Positions 36,601 to 64,000 of a stretch of DNA of 64,000 bases are shown in pieces. Location of the stretch: NCBI RefSeq assembly GCF_000003815.2, contig NC_049981.1, positions 31,523,811-31,587,810 on the forward strand. The letters run 5' to 3'. This DNA comes from Branchiostoma floridae. Lineage: Eukaryota; Chordata; Leptocardii; Amphioxiformes; Branchiostomatidae. The position numbers and the translations under genes were made by a program. Positions within the stretch are counted from its first letter, which is position 1; each line of letters begins with the position of its first letter. Below the pieces are notes generated by a model. The model ran no database searches. It was not told where the DNA came from and was given only the letters and a program-made list of their open reading frames with translations.

Positions 36601-39600
36601 GATGGAATTGTATTTTCTTAAGCTCAGAATGACAGATTTATGAAAAAAATCAACAACATGGTATCCCAAACTATGAATGAAACGGAATAAGAATTAAAGC
36701 TGGAGACAGCTGTGGTAGGAAAGTTGTTACCAGGGGGAAAATAAGAATGAATGAATGAATGAATGAATGAATGAATGAAGACCTTTATTGCACATTTTTG
36801 CCCCACTGGGCTAAGTATGTAGGTCACACGGTAAGAATCACATATATGTAACAATGGAAACAATCATACACATCTATATATGTAGATGTGCGTCTAATCT
36901 ATTCTAGGACATTCGACTTCCTCTCGCTTCTTGGTAATTGTATAAATGTAGCTAGCTGTATAGTTGGTTAGAGTTGGTTTATCAAAAGATGTCAGGAATA
37001 TAAATTTCTCTTTACTATTCAAATAAGACTTTCTCACCAACTCAAATTCCATTTGTTGTTTCAGGATCAATGGAATTTCGAGAGTTAACATTATGTATTT
37101 TATAGAAGGAGATTTAGGATTTTTCATCAAAAGTTTTGCTGGTCTTTATCACAGGGAATTTCAGAAGAAGACAAAACAGAAGACGAGGAAAGGGACAGAC
37201 CAGGATGCTGACGGTTTGTTCAAGCAGCTCACAAACCTGGACTTTGATGTAGACATGAATGACAACCTGACTTGTAAGCAGATGGAAGATGTCCTTAAAA
37301 AAGGTAAGACACATGGCAGGTTCTTATCATGAATCTAGAAAACAATGCAAGACATCTTGTTACTTGACATCAAGGGAGTAATATATTGTTTAGGCTTGTC
37401 TGAGTGTCAGTGTCTGTGTGTGTATGCCTACCTGTTGTGTGTGTGTGTGTTTGTACTTGTGTGCATGTGTGCAAGTGTGTCTATGTGTATGAGTGTGTGT
37501 ATGTATGAGTGTACTTCTAATGATAATGCCACACGATCTCACATCTCCGTTACAGCTGCAGCTGCTGACCACAGTGATGCAGACTGTGTGCTGGTGGCGC
37601 TCCTGAGCCACGGGGAGGAGAAGATGATTTACGGCACCGACGGTATGGTCGAGATCGCGGACCTGGCTGCGCACTTCAACGGTGTGAACTGCAAGTCCCT
37701 CGTAGGGAAGCCAAAGATCTTCATCATTCAGGTAGGGTTTTATAATAAGGCTGACCAAGTTAATTTGTAATTGTGAAATGGTTCTTAGATTTCAAAAAAA
37801 AGAAAAGTTTCTTTGTTTGTTTATGCTAGAAAAACAGATTAAAAACAAAGCCATAGGACCAGGTTTATGCCTTGGTACACTCGGGTCCAGATACCAGATA
37901 TTGCAATTCAAGTGTAGGACTGCTACATATAGAGTTTTGCATGGTTAGTAATGTTTAGCTTACATTGTGTATCTTTACTGCTTTTAGATTACTGTTATTA
38001 ATGATTATAAAGTAAAGTATACAGTCTGTATTTTAGCAAATGGATATAGCTACTGTATGCTGTACCTTGCAACAAGGTATAATTCATTCATTCATTCATG
38101 GTCACCAGAAACTGGTTACTACATGTAACTCACAGACCTCTGCTGTTTTCAGGCGTGTCAGGGTTCGAAGGTCATGGAGGGGGTGGACATGCCTGATGCG
38201 GTTGGTTTCCGTGACGACGACCTGGTCATAGACGCACCGCCGCCTCAGACACTGCCATCAGAAGCAGACTTCCTCTACTACTACTCAACCATGCCAGGTC
38301 AGATGGACACTTATCAATGTGTATCAACTTCATCTATCAGGAATGTTTTCTTGATTACAATTAATCCTAGGGTCATCATCATCATCATTAACGTCCCTCG
38401 GATAGGACGTTAAATGGAGGTCCCATGTCTGGGGAGAGCCATACCCCAGGCACGTTAAAGAACCCGCCACACGTGCGATGGTGCGGTGTGAGTGGTCCAA
38501 AACCTACAGTACCTTGGCCGCACCTGGGGCAATTACTGTCGTATTGAGGTCACCTGAGTGGCGCCGAATGGCAGCTCGCTCCAGACCCTTGCAATTTAGC
38601 CCCTCCTATTGTAAGCTCCTCGCAATTCAGCCCCTGGCTGCCCCTGAGTGAGTAGTCGGCCCACCCAATAACCCAATAACAATTATAGGTAAACAAACCC
38701 CATGTGACCCCATCAGGGGCAAAGTAGGGGGAGTTGAGGTCCTGGGATAGGCCTCCAGCCTTAGGCCCATACAAATCTTAGGAAAACTATTCTCCTCCTA
38801 AACTCACAAAATTATGGAAAACAGATCCTTTATCTTCAAGTCTCAGAAAAAGAAGTCAAATGCGATAAGTTAGAATTTAGAGTTAGCTTTTTGACTGAAC
38901 AACAAGCAACATGAAAAGCATGGTAGTAGCTGCTCAAGACCGCAACCTTTGGAGAAAGTATGGTCGACGAGTCGACCAATGCAACAGTGTTGCGGGAGGG
39001 TCTAAGGTAAGGTTTTTGACTGGAATAGACACATGCTATAAATATTGTTCTACACTGTGAATTGTCCGCCCCCTTTCATGTCACCTGCACAAATTTGCAA
39101 GGAGCTATGTTTCATCCCTCGGATAGGACGTAAAGGTCTCATTGATGAGTTTCTTCTTCCCATAGACTTCTATGTTATAATTCGTGGTTTAAATGGACAC
39201 GTTCATAATGAAGTTACGTGAAACAGCACATTTACCGTATATCGTGGGAAAAAATTGCCAACGTAAACTATACATTGGAATTTTTTTTATAGCAATTACA
39301 AACTACGATTAGTCAATCCCCCAAAAAGGCACTTTTTCGCTGCTAGTGTACAACCGCACCACTCAGAACCCACGACTGTGTACCTCCGACCTAGCACGCG
39401 GCTGCAAAACTTTACCTGCTAATTTCTTCAGTTACAAACAAGCTTTCACCAATCTAACTTTTGAGATCATTTCCGCTGGCTGAAAGGGAATTTCTCACTG
39501 CTAAAAACATGCGTCCGTGCAGCCATTTATTTTTTGGCTCGGATCTCTTTTAGGGTACCCACTCGGAGTAATATATCAATGAGACCTTAAATGGAGGTCC

Positions 39601-41245
39601 TGTGTTTGAGGAGAGCCTCACCTCGAGCATGTTTTAAAGATTTCACCACACTTATCAAAAAGAGTAGGGCTCCTTCCCAGTGTGAGTGGTCTGACAGTCC
39701 CATGCCCGCACCTGGGGCAATTACAGTCGTATTGAGGTCACCTGAGTGGCGCCAAATGGCAGCTCGCTCCAGACCCTTGCGATTTAATAGCCCCGCCTAC
39801 TGTAAGCTCCTTGCAATTCAGCCCCTGGTTGCAAAGAGAGAGTAGTCGGCCCACCCAATAACAAATTACAACATCAACAATAAGATGTTTGCTCCAGATG
39901 TACCGGCAACTTTAACTTTTTCTTTTACGTTTGTTCCCCGGGTACCATTGACATCCGATGGATGAACATCATCAGCCCTCTGCTGTAGTGGCTTGCACAA
40001 ATGTGTGGCCCAAGGGCTACAAAGAATGGAGATCTGTTACACATGTACGGGCAAGTTTAACTTTTTATTTTATGTTTGTTCCCAGGGTACTATGCATGGC
40101 GAAACCAGGAGGCGGGTTCGTGGTCCATCCAGTCACTGTGCGCCGTGCTGAAGGAGCATGGGAAATCTGGCCTGGAGGTCATGCAGATTCTGACACGGGT
40201 CAACAGGACGGTGGGTGTTCATTTGTTTGTTTGTTTATATCTCATCTCATATATATCACATCCATCAACAGCCTCTTGATCTGTCTTGTAAGAAGTTGAT
40301 AAACATCAACTTCATTTTAATATGATTATGATGATAACTCTCATCCAAATTGTCTTCAGCTTGACCTCATCTTACCTTTTCTCCTATAGAACACCCAAAT
40401 TGTCTGCTGCTCTTTTGCATTCATAGTTAGGATATAAAAGACCAGTTTCTTCCAGATCACTTCAGTGTCAATGACAAAAACCAGTACTAGTGGAAGCTGA
40501 TTTTCAGTAGTGTAACTCACCTGAGTGTTGTAAAGTTGAATTACATTGTAATTGAGCTACATAAGACCACACTTACACTACTTTTTTTGCTGAGTTTCTT
40601 GAAGTGTGGGTCTCCTCAAACACAGGGCCTCTTACTTTATATTCCTTCCAAGGGACACCTCTAATCAAAACCAGGTAACTCATTTTCACCTGAGCCAAGC
40701 GAGGAAAAATAGATGGAATTTAAATTTCCAAGTCCACAACGTTGCTCAGGCCTGCTTGGAATCTGAACCCAAAACATTTACTTAGCATGAAAGTTCATCT
40801 GTGTTTGTGGAATACATTATAGAAAATGCTAAATGCTTTACTTTCAATACTGAATTTAACTATAGGGACTTACGACTCTAAGTTTTTGGTCAATCTCCGT
40901 CGACCTTGTTCATAGAATAAACTTCTATCTACAGCAGTGAACACACCACTTTTGCAGGAGGGGGTCATAAGTATCAGAAAGTCTATGTCGCCCTCCGTCT
41001 CTGTTGAGGGTGGGCCGGTGGGCTCTAATGTATACTGCCTCCTTCACCAAAACATTTGCGGTAACCTTAAATTTCATTTCATTTCATCTCAATTTTATCC
41101 TCAGGTTGCGACCCAGTTTGAGTCTCGGACCAGAGAAGAGAAGATGAACCGTAAGAAGCAGATCCCCTGTATCATGTCCATGCTGACCAAGGAGCTGTAC
41201 TTCACTCCCAAGAACCTGGCTGGGCGGCCTTCCTCCTTGGTATGA
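33618..41245 (+). CDS. Caspase with executioner-type p20/p10 and Pro-rich repeat prodomain
   Basis: Cysteine-aspartate protease of apoptosis. Exons: 33618-33636, 33960-34089, 34754-34863, 35542-35905, 37155-37303, 37556-37731, 38153-38297, 40086-40210, 41105-41245. They sum to 453 codons (452 aa) with phases joining throughout. Residues 1-190 form a long prodomain without DED or CARD. Exon 4 holds Pro-rich units of 26 residues ([20 protein letters not shown]...TPAR). p20 begins [32 protein letters not shown] and [16 protein letters not shown] follow (catalytic His276). The nucleophile Cys318 is in IIQACQGSK, so Gln replaces the usual Arg of QACRG. Acidic FRDDDLVID offers interdomain cleavage (D343). 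p10 has [27 protein letters not shown] and [17 protein letters not shown], very like caspase-3/7. A C-terminal tail ([11 protein letters not shown]) extends past the usual executioner end. TGA stop at 41243. Confidence 0.95.
34880..35060 (+). mobile_element. SINE with Deu-like core
   Basis: tRNA-like head with TGCTTGGCTCGAAGCCCAGA and B-box-like TGGGTTTGAATCCTG, then AAAGCATTTTACACATATTT and CTCACTTAACCCAGGTGTAA. It lies in caspase intron 3, just after the 34754-34863 exon. A further piece (TTACCTGACTTTTGGTTGGG) is at 35195-35260. Confidence 0.65.
35650..35845 (+). repeat. 78-bp coding repeats in the caspase prodomain exon
   Basis: CTGCAAGCTCCAGCAGAGG occurs at 35710 and 35788. Two nearly identical 78-bp units flanked by degenerate ones encode the 26-residue Pro-rich prodomain repeat. 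The frame is kept. Confidence 0.85.
36170..36300. repeat. GTA-rich microsatellite flanked by duplicated intron sequence
   Basis: Runs of GTAGTAGAAA at 36180-36290. The sequences on either side (35950-36080 and 36285-36410, with TATTTGATT..TATACTGCTG and GGCTCTGTCCA) are imperfect copies of each other. It lies within a caspase intron. Confidence 0.7.
36745..36850. mobile_element. GAAT microsatellite plus retroelement-end-like sequence
   Basis: (GAAT)n at 36745-36779 is followed by ACCTTTATTGCACATTTTTG. This CTTTATTGCA motif recurs at 20210 and 47873, so it looks like the (reverse) 3' end of a LINE or SINE family with a GAAT/ATTC tail. Confidence 0.5.
38385..38700 (+). mobile_element. SINE 3' part (Deu-type)
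   Basis: CTCGGATAGGACGTTAAATGG, GGAGAGCC and GGCACGTTAAAGAACCC are followed by ACCTGGGGCAATTACTGTCG and ending near TCGGCCCACCCAATAAC. It is nearly the same as 39590-39870. Caspase intron. Confidence 0.75.
39110..39870 (+). mobile_element. SINE interrupted by a nested TIR element
   Basis: SINE sequence CCCTCGGATAGGACG stops at about 39133 and resumes as TTAAATGGAGGTCC at 39587, continuing to 39870. Between them, 39135-39586 starts GGTCTCATTGAT and ends with its reverse complement ATCAATGAGACC, flanked by TAAA/TTAA. This is a non-autonomous DNA transposon of about 450 bp with no ORF. Confidence 0.75.
39903..40091 (+). repeat. Duplicated intron/acceptor segment before caspase exon 8
   Basis: AACTTTTTCTTTTACGTTTG to GGGTAC at 39909-39945 is repeated as AACTTTTTATTTTATGTTTG to GGGTAC at 40055-40091. 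The second copy is the real acceptor of the p10 exon, and the first has lost its AG (CCCGGG). SINE-like GCTGTAGTGGCTTGC and TGTGTGGCCCAAGGGCTA lie between them (39980-40035), matching the SINE at 61075. Confidence 0.65.
40600..40790 (-). mobile_element. SINE fragment (Deu-type), reverse
   Basis: The reverse complement contains the core words for the CTCACTTGGCTCAGGTGAAAA region and the allied SINE segments seen elsewhere in the window. It lies in the last caspase intron. Confidence 0.5.
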
Positions 41246-41274
41246 ATTCTTGCTGGGGGTTACATACTTGTAAC

Positions 41275-41490
41275 ACTAGTTCACCTTTATCCGCGGGGTA
41301 ACCTATATCCGTTGCTTTTAAAAACAGGCCCTATTTTGGGATATCAAGTCGACGGGCGGTGGTTTCAAACTGCAATATCTTTAAAAAATATTACATGATG
41401 TGAACCCACCGTCCGTTGACATGATTTACTCCTAAGAACCTGGCGGGGAAGTCTTCCTCCTGGGTATGAATTAGGGTCACATACATGTAC
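41275..41490. repeat. Partial MITE plus copied end of the last caspase exon
   Basis: 41275-41420 carries TAG...TTCACCTTTATCCGCGGGGT, the same termini as the MITE at 11694. It is followed at 41424-41475 by TTTACTCCTAAGAACCTGGC, CTTCCTCCTGGGTATGAATT, a copy of the caspase stop region at 41203-41250. Confidence 0.7.
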
Positions 41491-43010
41491 ATGACGTTTA
41501 GGCCACACCAATTGGATTTGTTGGTTCTAAGATGTTTAAAATCAAATTAAGAAATATCCTCAGCTGCAAAAACATAATGAAAACAATTATAGCCCAAAGA
41601 CCAGGGTCAGGCCTTGGTGTACTCGGGTTTATGGTGTAAATATTGTGATATTCAAGTTTTCCTCCCTGCCCTATGCTTTTATGATGTTCACTGGCTACAT
41701 TTCTATTTCAAAAAATCCGAGAACCAAGGAAATTAATTGTCGTGGGCTTATGAAGACTAACAACCAGGTAAACAATATTCAAATACCACTGTGACAATTC
41801 AATCTCTACAACTGGATAAAAACAGAGATTTACTTCCGAACGTTTCGAGTGACATCTATCACACACAAAGTTTTCGTATGGTATGTCTTACCATAGGAAC
41901 CTATCTAAACATGATTTACATATTAGTGACGTTTGCATACGATCCTTACATGGTCTGCTTTTTTTTCTGATTGGACGTTCTTGTATTGAAATTGTTTCTG
42001 CCAGTTAATTGTAGTGATGCTGAAGAAGAGTGATGGACGTCACACAAAATGTCCAGAAGCTTAAGTAAATCTCCAGATATTAATAAGTAAATCTTGTTTT
42101 TATCCAGTTGTAGAGACTGAATTGTATTTGAATACATGTTAATTGTACGATCGTCATTATGGTACAATACCCGAGGACATTCTTGGGATGGTTGTGGAAG
42201 TGTCATACAAATTTCAGCTGCCATGTTGTGGAAAAGCTTTTGTGATGTTTGGCTCTGTCTGCTTGAAAATTTTGCGACATCGAAATTCTACAACGATATA
42301 TAATGAATGCAACCTTGTGTGCCACTTGCTTTCGATCAGTTTGTCTTTGATTACCAATGCTTTTGTACATTTATTATGAAATAGTACAGAGATTTTGGAC
42401 TGTAAGACACAGCATGTATCTTGAAGAAGCAAGTCATACAATTTAGAGAAGTTAGGAGAAGTCCCCTTAGTAGACTTAGATTGGTATAAAATACATGTAC
42501 TTCATGAAATGAAGTCAATCAATGCTGCTGTTATGAAAGACTTTTCAAAAAGGCCAGTTGGAACATAACACGTCTTCAAGCCAATCAATGAATGCGATGG
42601 TGATATTTTCATAATTAACAAGGACTTTATGATGGACCCTGGTTTTGAAATGACACATTTTCTAGATATGAAGTGAAAATAATTTAGGTAATGATCATGA
42701 TTCAGGTATCCAAAGAAAATAATGAAACGCTATTGAAATGTGATTGTCATTCCATAAAATCTTATTTTTAAGCCATGTGAGAAAGTCTGTTTAGATTAAA
42801 TTCATTATAACTGTATATATTGACTGGCATAAGACCAAAACATTGATCATAATGATAATATTTTGCTGTTCATTGTAGATATGATGTATCTCAGATTTTT
42901 GTCTATCAGCAGAATCCTTCATACCAGCAGCAGAATGCAGGAATCAAAATCGCTGTGAATTAAAAGGATCTATTGCAACATTTTATGCCTCTGTTCACAG
43001 TTCTTTCCAG
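41491..43010. other. Convergent intergenic region, no gene seen
   Basis: It contains the fold-back element 41777-42139. A TTATGGTGTAAATATTGTGA-type repeat near 41630 is related to 37860-37920. Otherwise it is AT-rich sequence between the caspase and the protease, and part is probably protease 3'UTR. Confidence 0.4.
41777..42139. mobile_element. Fold-back element
   Basis: The left arm (AATCTCTACAACTGGATAAA) and right arm (TTTATCCAGTTGTAGAGACT) are inverted repeats bounded by CAAATAC/GTATTTG. A related copy is at 10966-11250. There is no ORF. Confidence 0.75.
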
Positions 43011-43690
43011 AAGACTTTCAAGATGAACTTCCACACAGTTAACGCATTCTTAAAACTTAATGTTCTGCTCAAACATCTAAGACTTTCTTAAGCATATGTT
43101 CAAGCAGCTAAGACATTCTTCACAATCAGCTTTCCCAACATTTAAGATATTTTAAGTGTGTGCTCTAATCTTTCAAACTTTCTTAAGAATCTGTAGCAAC
43201 AGCTAAGGTTCCCACAAAAATTAGGGATGAGCTTCATTCTTAAGACATTATTAAGGGTCTTCTCCATTATCTGACATTTATTTTGGGTCTTGCCCATCAA
43301 CAAGACATTGTTAAGAACGTAATCCATCATCTAAGACATAGTTAAGCGTCTTGTTCATCATCTAAGACATACTTAAGGGTCTTTGCCATCATACAAGACA
43401 TTTTCAAGGGTCTTTTTTATCATACAAGTCAGCGTTTATGGTCGTCTCATCATCTAAGACATCAGGCTAAGGATCTCCTCCATCACCTAAGACATTGCTA
43501 AGCAACCGTTTCAAGGTTGTGACGTTCTAAAGGTTGTTGCGCATGAGGACCTAACCCATCATCTAAGGCATTGTAAGGGTCATCTCATCATCCAAGTCAT
43601 TGTTAAGCACCAAACCCAGCATCTAAGACATTGCTAAGCATCTCCTCCATTATCTAAGACATTGTTAAGGATCTGTTCCAAGGCTGAGGC
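43010..43690. repeat. Imperfect tandem array next to protease stop codon
   Basis: About fifteen degenerate units built on CATCTAAGACATTGTTAAGG and variants fill the segment just 3' of the protease stop (gene strand minus). 43508-43550 contains GACGTTCTAAAGGTTGTTGC, a copy of the CDS-end sequence at 43686-43715. Confidence 0.75.
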
Positions 43691-43693
43691 GTT

Positions 43694-63605
<19,912 letters not shown>

Positions 63606-64000
63606 CTGAAACAAAGAACAGAAAAATGTTGTAGTTTTTTTTAAGATCTTCCCATGGTCCGTAGCCATGGACTTTATTCTTTATTTACAATGTTACAAAG
63701 AATCAAGAAATACCTCTCAGTACACACTCTTGCTCAAAAAGTGACGTTATCGTTCCAACATATTTTCCGTATTTGTACTTTGAAATAGTGTGTTTTCCAA
63801 TCAATATCAACATGTTTATGTACTGAAATTTGACAAAGTTATCGAGCTTATAGCCAACAATTACATGATGCAAGTCTAATGATAAAGATGCCATAGTTGA
63901 TACAATACAGTTTTTCAATATGCGCCCATAATGGCTTAACACATTTACACTCATAAAAAAAGTGGAAAATGTGGTGGAAAATGTTTATTACCATCACAAA
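63606..64000. other. Protease intron, upstream exons outside window
   Basis: No exon is recognised on the minus strand. The exon at 63605 starts at phase 0 after a good acceptor (TTTGTTTCAG), so earlier exons, including the signal peptide, must be to the right. Confidence 0.5.

Noticed and set aside
37345-37555. ORF through a GT-rich stretch before caspase exon 6
   Set aside because: It is intron; the acceptor TTACAG at 37555 and phase fit the caspase exon exactly.

Overview
The window is eukaryotic DNA. It holds seven multi-exon or long single-exon genes with GT-AG introns, many non-LTR retrotransposon (LINE) pieces, tRNA-headed SINEs with a Deu-like core, and many fold-back/MITE elements. 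The domain repertoire (an NTase-TPR chimera, a kringle/SRCR/LDLa/PAN mosaic trypsin, tandem PAQR genes, a three-domain LAMP, a caspase) and the DeuSINE-like repeats suggest an invertebrate deuterostome, most likely a lancelet (Branchiostoma). The species is inferred, not shown. There is one 100-N assembly gap (11254-11353).

Layout, left to right. (1) 501-12133, + strand: two tandem paralogous PAQR receptor genes with matching coding-exon structure. The first lacks its 5' end, and the second carries an antisense LINE with a long intact EN/RT frame in an intron. (2) 14557-19197, +: a four-exon gene for a 1275-residue protein with N-terminal TPR-like repeats, a GlnD/DUF294-type nucleotidyltransferase core and ten 44-residue TPR units. 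(3) 19.2-24.7 kb: gene-poor, with nested LINE fragments. (4) 24769-26895, -: an intronless LAMP-like membrane glycoprotein with three luminal domains. (5) 27-32.5 kb: decayed LINE relics, a small SAP-like ORF and a weakly supported gene of unknown function. (6) 33618-41245, +: a nine-exon caspase with executioner-type p20/p10 and an unusual Pro-rich repeat prodomain. (7) 43694-63605, -: at least 27 exons of a secreted mosaic serine protease (SRCR, four kringles, three LDLa, PAN, a second SRCR, two Cys-rich CCS modules, trypsin), whose 5' end lies beyond the window. It is tail-to-tail with the caspase.

The most unusual signal is in the protease gene. Short exon edges carrying a working-type splice site have been amplified in tandem at several independent places: 11 copies of the protease-domain SGWG exon end plus donor, about 9 copies of an SRCR exon end plus donor, and 4 copies of a kringle exon start plus acceptor. 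There is also a 15-nt remnant exon with intact splice sites, a copied stop-codon region, a duplicated CCS exon and a decayed SRCR pseudo-exon. The NTase-TPR protein is the best candidate for a poorly described functional system. All splice models come from reading splice consensus, frame and domain continuity. Exon lengths sum to whole codons in every major gene.
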